Made by a program: the position numbers and the translations under genes. From contig NC_063054.1 of NCBI RefSeq assembly GCF_018812025.1, forward strand, positions 40,311,396 to 40,375,395: DNA of 64,000 bases, in the 5' to 3' direction. Of the stretch, positions 50,231-60,800 are shown piece after piece. How positions within the stretch are numbered: position 1 is the stretch's first letter; every line of letters starts with the position of its first letter. The DNA comes from Megalobrama amblycephala (Eukaryota > Chordata > Actinopteri > Cypriniformes > Xenocyprididae). The notes under the pieces were generated by a model that had not been told where the DNA came from, did no database searches, and worked only from the letters and a program-made list of their open reading frames with translations.

Positions 50231-53200
50231 GATTTTACATTTATTAAAAATTAATTTGGCATGGTACAATGTGTATCCATGGGTTTCAAAGACGTCACTT
50301 CCGCTATGCCCGCCGCCATATTTGTGACCGGTCACAGCTGCGCGCTCTGTTTAAGTCTATTCTGACAGCAGCTACAACTACCAGAGGAAGGCCAACGAAA
50401 CACTCTCAGAAGGTTCACAACAAATTTACAATATGTCTGGGATATGTGGTGCTGTTAGCCGTTTCAACAGTCGTCAGAACTGCAAATTTATTTGATCCCA
50501 AAGGAGTTAGATCGGCAGAATTATTGGCTTCATTCAGAAAGGACGACACCACTGGCAGCCAAACAGCAATGCACAACATTAATAACTGCTGGGACTTTCA
50601 TTTACATAAGATTATAATTGTATACAATTTTGTATTAAAATATTGTGAATTCTAGTTGCTGTGTTTCGGCGTGTTATTACAGGATGAACAAATTCACGAC
50701 ACGAGCTGCCTACATTACTTAGTTCAAGTACATGCGTGCATGATTTTGTGCAAATATAAGTTGTAATTTTATGTCTATCTTGTATAAATATATATGAATT
50801 ACCTTATATAGGATGTGTTCCATTGAGTTAATTAACTTTGTTTACGGGTTTTTATTCTCTTCAGCTTCAGCGTGTGCAGCTCAAACAGCAATGATTAAGT
50901 CATTAAAATGTTTACAGTAATATTAAAACTTTCATATTTTTTTTTTTAAAATGATACATTATTTTTAATAACTAGCTCTTATATTGTTCTTGTATTATAT
51001 TCAGCAACACATGGTTTGATTAATAAGGATCACGAACAATAACAGATTTTTTTCTCAAATCATCTCATTTTGATAGTATTATTTGAGCTGCGCGCGCTGA
51101 ATGAACATCCGTAAAATGAAGCGCTTTAAGTTAATTAACTCAATGGAACACATCCTATATAGGGTAATTCATATATATTTATACAAGACAGACATAAAAT
51201 TACAACTTATATTTGCACAAAATCATGCGCGCATGTACTTGAACTAAGTAATGTAGGCAGCTCGTGTCGTGAATTTGTTCATCCTGTAATAACACGCCGA
51301 AACACAGCAACTAGAATTCACAATATTTTAATACAAAATTGTATACAATTATAATCTTATGTAAATGACAGTCCCAGCAGTTATTAATGTTGTGCATTGC
51401 TGTTTGGCTGCCAGTGGTATGGTCCTTTCTGAATGAAGCCAATAATTCTGCCGATCGAACTCCTTTGGGATCAAATAAATGTGTAGTTCTGACGACTGTT
51501 GAAACAGCTAACAGCACCACATATTGTAAATTTGCTGTGAACCTTCTGAGAGTGTTTCGTTGGCCTTCCTCTGCTAGTTGTAGCCGCTGTCACCATAGAC
51601 TTAAACAGAGCGCTCAGCTGTGACCGGTCACAAATATGGCGGCGATAGAATACAGTGACGTCACATGAAACCCATGGATACATGCTTTGCAAACATTTTT
51701 TGTTTCCATATGAATAAATTACTTCATATGTATGTATATGAATTTTACACTGTAAGTGACAACAGAAACAATTATAAATATTTAGATGACTGTTAATCCT
51801 CAGTCAAAATGTCATAAATACGGTTTTTAAAAAACTATTTGGTCTTTACTAAACCTGTTTGTAGTTTTAGCCAAGTTCAAAGCATCAGTTTCTGGCTTAA
51901 TGACTCTGTTGCTTTTTTTTTTTTTTTTTACATAATTTCCTCCTGTATAGGCCAGCCCACATAATTATGATGCTTGGTTTGATTACCTGCGCCTGGTGGA
52001 GAGTGACGCCGATGCAGACACGGTTAGAGAAGTGTATGAGAGAGCGATATCCAACATCCCCCCCATCCAAGAGAAGAGACACTGGAGACGCTACATCTAC
52101 CTGTGGATTAACTACGCTCTCTATGAGGAGCTGGAGGTCAAGGTATGAGAGATCAGTCAGCTGAAGTATTCAGCATTCAGTAGTACAGTCTTGTAATAAC
52201 ATGTTCATGTTTTTGAGGCAGAGTTTGATGTAGTAAATTTTGTTTAGGACCCTGAGAGAACGAGGCAGGTGTACCAGGCATGTCTGGAGGTTATACCACA
52301 CAAAAAGGTAAAATTGTCTTAATAGTGGTAAAAATACTATCCATAACTACTTCATGTTATTTGTGGTAAAATAATCCTTAAACTTCATAATTCTGCACCC
52401 TTGTGGAGAATTTGCAACCATTTCAACATCTGAAAAAAAGAAAATGTTGTGCTTGACGGTGTATTTTTTTCCTGTGAAAAGGTTTTACATTATGCTGTTG
52501 CTACCATTTCTAAGTTTAATTATTTTTAATAGTTTTCTAACTATATATGCTTTTTTTATACTCAGTTTACATTTGCCAAGATTTGGCTCTTATATGGGCA
52601 GTTTGAAATCCGACAAAAGAACCTCCAGAATGCTAGACGAGGCTTGGTAAGTTTTTCACTCTAAAACTGATTTATACTTTTATACTTTTTTTTGTTTTTT
52701 TTTTTGAAAGAAAGAATTTAATACTTCTATTCAGCAAGTATGCATGAAATTGATCAAAAGTGAAAAGTTTTCTATTTCAAATAAATGCTGTCCTTTTCAA
52801 AGAATCCTGAAAAAATATATATCATATTTTCCATAAATATAATAAGCATCACAACTGTTTTTAACATTGATAATAATCAGAAATGTTACTTGAGCAGCAA
52901 ATCAGCATATTAGAATGATTTCTGAAGGGTCATGTGACACTGAAGACTGGAGTAATGATGCTGAAAATTCAGCTTTATAAAGTTTTAAACTATATTAAAG
53001 TATTTTCACATAGAAAACACTCATTTTAAATAATAATATTCCACAATATTACTGTTTTTTACTGTATTTTTGATCAAATAAATGCAGTCTTGGTGAGCAG
53101 AAGAGACTACTTTCAAACATCTTACCCAGACGAAATGGTTCAAGTTTATTATAAGGTATTGTATATGACCTCTGACCTTTGTCCTATCAGGGCACAGCCA

Positions 53201-54880
53201 TCGGGAAGTGTCCCAAAAACAAACTGTTTAAAGGCTACATCGAGCTGGAGCTACAGCTGAGGGAGTTTGACCGCTGCAGGAAGCTCTACGAGAAGTACCT
53301 GGAGTTCAGTCCAGAGAACTGCACCACCTGGATCAAGTTTGCAGAGCTGGAGACAATCCTGGGAGACACAGAACGGGCCAGAGCTATATTTGAACTGGCC
53401 ATTGGACAACCACGACTGGACATGCCAGAGGTCAGAACTTCACGTATCTCTCTTTCTACAGTTATTGGTTCCTTCCAGGCCATTTTCACATTTAATTTTG
53501 ATCAAAGTCTGGTTCAGACCAAGCAGTCGGATCAAGTAAATTCTTATGTTTACTTTATTATCCATACATCATTTTTTAGAAGAAAATAATATTCAAATCA
53601 AATACAAATATAAGTATCAAATACAATCCATGAGGCTTTTGAGGAACGTTTATTAGTTCATCTTTGATCATCATTGTATTCATTGCATTATATTTTTTTG
53701 AAGCAACAGAGCTTTGATCATAAAACTAAGAATTTAAATATCATCTTACTAAGACATATTGTTGGGCGATATAGAGTGATTACTGACATTTATATTAATA
53801 AAGATCTCATTAATTTACAAGCTATCAATTTCATCTTTTTGGTCATGTAAATATCAGCAGCTGCACCAAATTGCATATTTTTGCTCAGATTGGAACTATT
53901 CCATTTGACTATTACTTCATATGTCGGGCTGGGATAAAGGTAATTCTTAACCGTTTCTCCACTGTATTGTTTACATCAGGTGCTGTGGAAGTCATACATC
54001 GACTTTGAGATCGAGCAAGAAGAATACGAGAACACGAGAGGACTGTACAAGAGACTGTTACAGCGTACTCAACATGTCAAAGTAAGCAATCAAAATGACG
54101 GCAACACGGCATGCTCGTTTTAAATAAATATCCTACTCGGCTGATCCCAATCTCTTCCAATTGTAGGTCTGGATCAGCTATGCCCAGTTTGAGATGTCCA
54201 TTGACAGCGACGACCGCATACAGCGATGCAGACAAATCTACGAGGAGGCCAATAAGAGTATGCATGGCTGTGAGGAGAAGGAGGAACGTCTGATGCTCCT
54301 GGAGTCCTGGAGAGACTTTGAGGAGGAGTTTGGATCGTTCGCCAACAAAGACAGAGTCCGGAAACTCCTGCCTGAGAAGGTGAAGAAGAGGAGGAAGATC
54401 ACAGCGGAGGACGGGGTGAGAGTCTTTTCGTGTCAATTTTGTGGGTGTTTTTTCTTGCATCGACTAGTCATAACTAACATGATGTCATTGGTTTATTAGT
54501 CGGATGCAGGTTGGGAAGAATATTACGACTACATCTTCCCAGAGGATGCTGCCAATCAGCCCAACCTCAAACTGCTGGCCATGGCCAAAATGTGGAAGAA
54601 ACAGCAGCAGCAGCAGGAGGATGAGGAAGAGCAGGAAGAAGAAGAAGAAGAAGAAGAACAGCAGGTTCCTCAAGGGAAGGAAGCACAGGAGAGCTCAGAA
54701 CCAGAGGAGCAGGAGCCTGCGGCCCACAGGGAACAGACGGAAAATGACTATGACGATCGTGACGATGATGATGAGAGCAGTAGCAGCAGCAGCAGCAGCA
54801 GTGACAGCGAGAGTGATGGCGACCACAAAGACGACAAAGATAAGACAGAACAAACGAAGGCGAACGAGGAAAAACAGTGA
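45326..54880 (+). CDS. crnkl1: Crooked neck-like pre-mRNA splicing factor 1 (CRNKL1), 14 coding exons
   Basis: Exons: 45326-45373, 45526-45678, 47433-47524, 47607-47765, 48814-48980, 49506-49684, 49765-49935, 51951-52142, 52248-52307, 52566-52646, 53191-53430, 53980-54081, 54167-54415, 54500-54880. They join in frame to 2274 nt, 757 aa. CRNKL1 (yeast Clf1/Syf3) is a scaffold of the NTC/Prp19-related complex needed for spliceosome activation in the nucleus. The protein is a chain of HAT (half-TPR) repeats with the typical W..Y..FE/L pattern (for example [49 protein letters not shown]). It ends in the conserved [19 protein letters not shown] block. Beyond that is a lineage-specific tail: five Gln, an acidic Glu run and a nine-residue Ser run. 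Thirteen introns; twelve are GT-AG, and intron 5 (48981-49505) reads AT-AC. The start has the family N-terminus [10 protein letters not shown]. Confidence 0.97.
45740..47270. repeat. Minisatellite built on ACCATGGTACATGTCCAGAA, crnkl1 intron 2
   Basis: About 1.5 kb of diverged tandem units of roughly 35 bp, each with a TACCATGGTA-like palindromic core. Larger blocks recur: GATGTTTTCATGGTATGTGC at about 45973, 46243 and 46655; GATTTTGCCATGGTTCATGG at about 46030, 46300 and 46720. It fills most of intron 2. No coding content. Confidence 0.9.
47329..47384. repeat. (TG)n(TA)n microsatellite
   Basis: A short TG run followed by about 20 TA units just before crnkl1 exon 3. Confidence 0.95.
47791..48736. 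mobile_element. Decayed TIR element, crnkl1 intron 4
   Basis: Left TAGAGTTGTCACTATACC and right GGTACTTTTGACAACCCTA are imperfect inverted ends. The interior is AT-rich with no transposase. It occupies most of intron 4. Confidence 0.5.
48981..49505 (+). other. crnkl1: Apparent U12-type AT-AC intron (crnkl1 intron 5)
   Basis: Exon 5 ends TATGAGAAAT and the intron opens with ATATCCTTT, the exact U12 AT-AC 5' splice-site consensus. Near the 3' end is TTCCTTAAC (49488-49496), the exact U12 branch-site consensus, followed about 9 nt later by an AC terminus. Splicing AT-AC gives [14 protein letters not shown], the same length as the human YER-Y-ILVHPAVKNW as I recall it. No GT donor fits the reading frame. 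An AG acceptor at ...GCAGAG would keep frame but add one residue. Confidence 0.88.
50154..50223. repeat. (TA)n microsatellite
   Basis: About 35 TA units in crnkl1 intron 7. Confidence 0.95.
50272..51682. mobile_element. 1.4-kb long palindrome (fold-back element), crnkl1 intron 7
   Basis: Outer ends TGTATCCATGGGTTTCA and TGAAACCCATGGATACA are exact inverses. Arms of about 560-580 bp (50272 to about 50840, and about 51125 to 51682) match closely, including GACCGGTCACAGCTG and the GGATGTGTTCCATTGAGTTA motif at the inner edge, around a loop of about 280 bp. The ORFs at 50269-50655 (+) and 51311-51520 (-) are the two arms read outward in, so they encode nearly the same peptide. No transposase is recognised. 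Confidence 0.9.
52680..53130 (+). mobile_element. Abundant inverted-repeat family copy, crnkl1 intron 10
   Basis: Contains GAAAGAAAGAATTTAATACT, the family core and GGTGAGCAGAAGAGACTAC. Ends about 60 bp before exon 11. Confidence 0.75.
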
Positions 54881-54944
54881 ACTGGTGTGGTTGGAACTTA
54901 ACATATTATTTGTCTGTTTCTTTGTCTCTTTTCTTTTGTAACAA

Positions 54945-54950
54945 AATAAA
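54945..54950 (+). terminator. crnkl1: crnkl1 poly(A) signal
   Basis: Canonical AATAAA 65 bp past the crnkl1 stop codon, followed within about 30 nt by a TG/T-rich stretch (CTTGTGCTGATTG) typical of a downstream element. This gives a very short 3' UTR. Confidence 0.75.
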
Positions 54951-54983
54951 GGTGTGAACCAAACATTCTTGTGCTGATTGTTT

Positions 54984-54990
<7 letters not shown>

Positions 54991-55053
<63 letters not shown>
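54991..55053. repeat. (TA)n microsatellite
   Basis: About 30 TA units immediately downstream of the crnkl1 poly(A) site. Confidence 0.95.
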
Positions 55054-55056
<3 letters not shown>

Positions 55057-55827
55057 CGCTTGTTCACTTTAAAGTCGTGCAATGAAAATTCACCCTGTCT
55101 ATTTTCTAAATGCATATTATCGATCTTATTGTGAACAATTAATCTTTGCATGTTTAATTAATATTAAGTCAAATGTTTAATCAAAATGTCATAAATGTAT
55201 CTTAAGCTATGCATATTTAAAATATGCATAGCTTACTATATAATGCATACAAAAACACACTAGTGCATAATAAAACCAATTGAATGTCATTTCACACTTG
55301 ATTAACTGTTAATTAATAAATAGACTAAAATAATAATATAATATTAATAGCCTATTCAGTGAATAATGAACGTCATTAATTTGTTTTATTTATAACTTAA
55401 ATATTTGGACATTTAACACTTAATTCAACACACAATTACATTAAAGATGATTGTGAATACATGTAGGGTAAGTGCAAATGTACGTATAAACTAAGCTATC
55501 AAGCTAATGTATGCTTAACTAGTATATAAGCTAACTAATACAGACATAAATGGTCATTGTAGTTGAAACAATATTTATCATAACATTATTTTGTTGGAAT
55601 TGTAATCAGGCACTAAAGAGAGTACCTATTAAAAGCAATTTGAATCGCTTGGGGTCCTAAAGGAGACGTGATTTGGTTCATTGTGACTTTGAAAAGGCAT
55701 CCTCGAGCTGACTTGCAATCACACGTGTTGCTTACATAGTAGTTGAAGAATCAGAGGGAATCATATAACAAATGTTCCTGTTATCCATGATGATGTGCAA
55801 ATTATTTTGCTGTGGATCTACACTTAA

Positions 55828-56626
55828 AGGGTTAGTTCACCCAAAAATGAAAATTCTGTCATTTATTACTTACCTTCATAACGTTCAACACCCGTAAAAC
55901 CTTCGTTAATCTTCAGAACACAAATTAAGATATTTTAGTTGAAATCCGATAGCTCCGTGAGGCCTTCATAGGGAGCAATAACACTTCCTCTCTCAAGATC
56001 CATAAAGGTACTAAAAACATATTTAAATCGGTTCATATGAGTACAGTGGTTCAATATTAATATTATAAAGCGACGAGAATATTTTTGGAGCGCCAAAAAA
56101 CAAACAAAATAACGACTTATTTAGTGATGGCCATTTCAAAACACTGCTTCAGGAAGCATCGGAGCACAGATGAATCAGTATGTCGAATCTGCTGTTCGGA
56201 GCGCCAAAGTCACGTGATTTCAGCCGTTGGCAGTTTGACACGCGATCTGAATCCTGATTCGACACACTGATTCATTTATGCTCCGATGCTTCCTGAAGCA
56301 GTGTTTTGAAATCGGCCATCACTATATAAGTCGTTATTTTGTTTTTTTGGCGCTCCAAAAATATTCTCGTCGCTTTATAATATTAATATTGAACCACTGT
56401 ACTCACATGAACCGATTTAAATATGTTTTTAGTACATTAATGGATCTTGAGAGAGGAAGTGTCCATTGCTCCCTATGGAGGCCTCACGGAGCCATCGGAT
56501 TTCAGCTAAAATATCTTAAATTGTGTTCTGAAGATTAACGAAGATTAACGAAGGTTTTACGGGTGTAGAACGGCATGAGGGTGAGTAATAAATGACAGAA
56601 TTTTCATTTTTGGGTGAACTAACCCT
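55828..56626. mobile_element. TTAA-flanked, nearly perfect palindromic element (799 bp)
   Basis: Starts AGGGTTAGTTCACCC and ends GGGTGAACTAACCCT, bordered by TTAA (55824-55827 and 56627-56630). The whole element is an inverted repeat with arms of about 400 bp, centred near 56225, with few mismatches. Intergenic. Confidence 0.88.
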
Positions 56627-56971
56627 TTAAATAACTAATACAATAAGAATGCAGAGGCAGAATACTGTTAATTGAATTTATTTACTGTGCATGGACACAC
56701 ATTTACAAGATAAAGTTTTTTTTATATATGTTTTTATGTCCGTACTGTCTTCCCTTGTTTTATTTTGACTGCCCTTAAAGTATTATGGGGAAAATGAGGA
56801 AATCAGAGGAAAAATAGTATATGACCCTGACCATTACTGTTTCCAGTATGCTAATTAGGTGTCAACCTGAACAAAAGTTGTATATTTTGTTTAAAAAGAC
56901 AAATCATCCAAGTTTTCAATTTAACCTTTTTATTTCATGTAACTACAGTTCCAATGTCCTTTAGTTTCAGC

Positions 56972-56977
56972 TTTATT
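56972..56977 (-). terminator. naa20: Candidate naa20 poly(A) signal
   Basis: TTTATT on the plus strand, AATAAA on the minus strand, about 140 bp beyond the naa20 stop. A second TTTATT lies near 56928. Either would give a short 3' UTR; the choice is not resolvable here. Confidence 0.45.
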
Positions 56978-57117
56978 AACCCAATAGAAAACAACAATTC
57001 AAAGAATCCATTCAAAGCAGTGACTCTCTGACATTTCAAATCAATAGTGTGACACAAAAAGCAAATGTCTGTTTTCCCAGTTGGATGTTGATCATTTCAG
57101 AGAGCCACATATTAGTG

Positions 57118-57807
57118 TTATTCAATATCTTCTGGTCGGACAGGATGCGGAAGCGGAATTATGGATTTCTTCTCTGTGTCTCTGGATAAAGCCTTCCTCA
57201 TATCTGTCAAATGAAAGAACAGTTCAAATCAGTATTGTACATTTTCTGAGGAAAACATGAGTTTAGCTTTACCGTGATGCTAGAGGTCTCAGTGGGGTTT
57301 AGTTCACTGATAATGTGAAACAAGTGAAAAGCTCACCATAAGCATCTTCGTCAGGTTCACCGTTACTGGCAGAGTAATATTCTATAACCGTTCTGTACAC
57401 GCTGTAGCCCAGCTGTTTGTACATATTCACAGCAACTTGGTTGGAAACCCTCACAAAGAGATCCACAAAGAATCCGCCCTTCCTAAACAGAAGAGAAACA
57501 CAAAATAAGTCATTGTTTAGAATCAGGACACAGATATATTGTTGACAAAACTAATGTCTGATGTCATGTTACAGCTAATAATATGATTTCAGATTTGACT
57601 GTTCTGCCTGCTTTCATTTTTACACTTTTGTAAAGTTGGCTCTACCTTTCTGAGATCTCCTCTAGCATCTCCATGAGTTTAGCAGCCAGACCCAGTCGTC
57701 TGAACTCTGGGGCCACAGACAGAGCGGTGACGTGCCCGTGCCACTCCTCCCTGGCCACGGATCCTTCTGCCTTTCCCATGACTACAGGATGACAATTGAC
57801 ATACAGG

Positions 57808-57871
<64 letters not shown>

Positions 57872-60800
57872 TCTCCAATCTGACTGTTGACATGAAACCG
57901 AAATTGACCCTAGTTGCTGGTCTTATAGCGAACAATTCATCAGTGCATCTTTTTCTTAAGAAAAAAAGTTTGTCTTCATAATTTTGGATTAAAAAGTAAT
58001 CATTTGCTCCACTTCTGAAACAACTTTCCTTTTCAGATGACATCATCAATCCCTTTTACTTTTCAGCGCCTCCCCTTTAACTCATTCTGGTATGTAACAT
58101 AAATTATTCACAATCTAAGCTTGTTGCATATGTTGTTTCTCTCAGGAACAAGAAAAATGGATTGCTTTCATTAAAAGTAATATGCTGACTTGAGTTAAAG
58201 GTGCTATAGAGGATGTTTTCGACGACTGAGATACCAAAGACTGTTAGTGAGTTTTTGAAATGAGCGCATGCGTAAGAACAGCCCCCCTCCTTCACAGCTC
58301 ATTTCGAGGGAACGCCTCCCAAAACTCGTGCACGAGTGTTTGTTTACCACCGGCACTCACGGTGGTCGGACTCACCGCAGGTAACTCATAATCTACAGTT
58401 GTTATTCCTGACAAAAACATTGCATGTGGCGCCTGTGGAAAGTTACTGGAGCGTGCACATCTCTCACAAGGAACGTCATGGCAGTGATTGACAAGCTAGA
58501 GGGCCAATCGTTTGTGTGATTGGCTGATGTTTTTAAGGCCCTACCTCGTGCACAGATGATGTATATTGATATTATTCCTTTCAGTGCACCTAATAAATAG
58601 TCTTTTATCAGTTAGTAAAGACAGTTTCAAGTAATATTGCAAAAATGTATAAAACAAAACATCCTCTATAACACCTTTAAAGGATTAGTTCACTTCAGAA
58701 TAGAGGAAATGCATGTGACATTCCCATCGACCGTTATGACTGCAGTTATGCCCACTGAGTGGCAGCATTGGTTTTCAGCATGAATACCACGAAAAAAACA
58801 CACAAAACACATCCAAAAGAGGAAAGTGCTTTGCGACTGACTGTACAAATAGCTTTCACACAAAATCTGAGGTATAGTTTTACAGACTGCTGAAACCTAC
58901 AGAAAAAAGAAGCAAATAGGTCACAGAAAGAGCTGGACTCCAGGCAAAGAAACATGTTTTGCAGTTATCACTTTGTGTCAAAATGTTGGATTTTGGGGTA
59001 AAATCATACCGTATACATTGTATTGTTATATATTGTACGGAAGAGGATTAGGGCCAAGCAATAATAAAAAAATAAAACCATCTCAAGATTAAAGTTGTTA
59101 AATTTCGAGAAAAAACTCGTTAAATTTCGAGAAAAATGTCGAGATAAAATGTTGAGAATAAACTCGTCAAATTACGAGAAAAAAAACTCGTTAAATTTCG
59201 AGAAAAAAGTCGAGATAAAATGTTGAGAATAAAGTCATTAAATTACAAGAAAATAGTTGTTAAATTATGAGAAAAATGTCATTAAATTTTGAGAAAAAAG
59301 TCGAGATAAAATATTGAGAATAAAGTCATTAAATTAACGAATTTATTCTCATAATTTAATGAATTTTTTCTCGTAATTTAACAAGTTTATTCTCAACATT
59401 TTATCTCGACTTTTTTCTCGAAATTTAACAAGTTTTTTCTCGTAATTTAACAACTTTAATCTCGAGATGGTTTTATTTTTTTATTATTGCTTAGCCCTAA
59501 TCCTCTTCCGTAATATTGTGTTGACAACTCATCAATTAAATATTTACCATCTTATATTCTGCATAATTGGGTGTTTTTAAATAAACACTGACAAATTCTA
59601 CACAAGTTTTAGGGCTGGACGATATGACGAAATATATAACATCGATATAATGATCGCTCCAATTTAGACCTTGTATTTATATAAAGCGTTCACAGTCGAT
59701 TTGCTTTATTTATTTCCCCGGTGTCGAAATCAGGCACATATAAATGTCAGGAAACACGATTCCTGGCTGCATGCTAATATCCATGGATTAGGTTTCTTTG
59801 ACGTGTTATAAGGAACACTTTCGAGCCCAACCTTTAGTGTAACGTTAAACATTTGTTTTACTCACATTTTCGCAGTTTCCCCTATTAAATCCAGTCATGT
59901 GGCAGGTTCTTTTGCCACTCAGTCCAGCTGAGGGAGCGTTCCGGTGGGAAAGTGACATCTATGCATACCCACTATTAAAATTTCCTGATAATTTCATCAC
60001 CTCCATGTCATACCAAGATGTTTGTGTCTTTCTTTCTTCAGTCAAAAAGAAATGAAGGTTTTTGAGGAAAACATTCCAGGATTTTTTTCCATATAGTGGA
60101 CTTCACTGGAGTTCAATGGGTTGAAGGTCCAAATGTCAGTTTCAGTTCAGCTTCAAAGAGCTCTACATGATCCCAGACGAGGAATAAGAGTCTTATCTAG
60201 TAAAATGATCGGTCATTTTCTAAAAAAAATAAAAATTATATATTTTTTTAACCATAAATGCTTGTCTTGCACTGCTCTGTGATGCGCCACGCATTACGTT
60301 GGAAAGGTCACACATGACGTAGGTGGAAGTACCGCAGTAAGGCATCTCATTTTCAAAAATCGTCCGAAATCGTTGTATTTTTTTAGAAAATAACTGATCG
60401 TTTTTCTAGATAAGACTCTTGTTCCTCATCTGGGATCATGTAGAGCTCTTTCAAGCTGCAATGAAACTGACATTTGGACCTTCAACCCATTGGTAGCTAT
60501 TGAAGTCCACTATATGGAGAAAAATCCTTAATTTCTGTTCGACTGAAGAAAGAAAGTCACAAACATCTTGGATGACATCGAAGTGAGTAAATTATCAGTA
60601 AATTTTAATTCTGAAGTGAACTAATCCTTTAAAAGGTTAGCAAAATTTCTGTCTGTTCCTCAGTGCTTTCAATGTATGGAAAAGAGCAGCATGAGCATTC
60701 TTCTAAACATGTCTTTTTTATATTCCACAGAAGAGAAAGTCATACAGGATTGGAAGGACATATGAGTGAGTAAATAATGTCTGAATATTCAATGCACTAT

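Larger units (their letters stand above)
54951..56971. other. Intergenic between crnkl1 and naa20 (tail-to-tail)
   Basis: Contains a TA microsatellite (54991-55053), AT-rich sequence without ORFs, and the palindromic TTAA element at 55828-56626. No gene seen; the small ORFs at 56085-56270 and 56278-56538 lie inside the palindrome. Confidence 0.7.
58702..59973. mobile_element. Nested element inside 58681-60628 (1272 bp)
   Basis: Ends AGAGGAAATGCATGTGACAT and its imperfect inverse ATGTCACTTTCCCAC-like (plus strand GTGGGAAAGTGACATCTATG ... CATACCCACT) bracket the insert. AT on each side could be a 2-bp target duplication, since removing the insert restores the host palindrome (CAGAATTAAAAT). 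Contains a THAP-like coding relic and a further fold-back. Confidence 0.65.
58681..60628. mobile_element. TTAA-flanked palindromic element carrying a nested insertion
   Basis: Starts AGGATTAGTTCACTTCAGAA and ends TTCTGAAGTGAACTAATCCT, with TTAA at 58677-58680 (shared with the preceding element) and 60629-60632. The remaining body, 59974-60628, is a fold-back with facing ATCCCAGACGAGGAATAAGA and CTTGTTCCTCATCTGGGAT arms. The left terminus is separated from its arm by the insertion at 58702-59973. Confidence 0.85.

Noticed and set aside
50269..51520. ORFs in both arms of the palindrome as a novel gene, possibly with a THAP-like start ([13 protein letters not shown])
   Set aside because: The two ORFs are the same sequence read from each arm, interrupted differently. 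The Cys spacing is too short a match to claim a THAP domain here.
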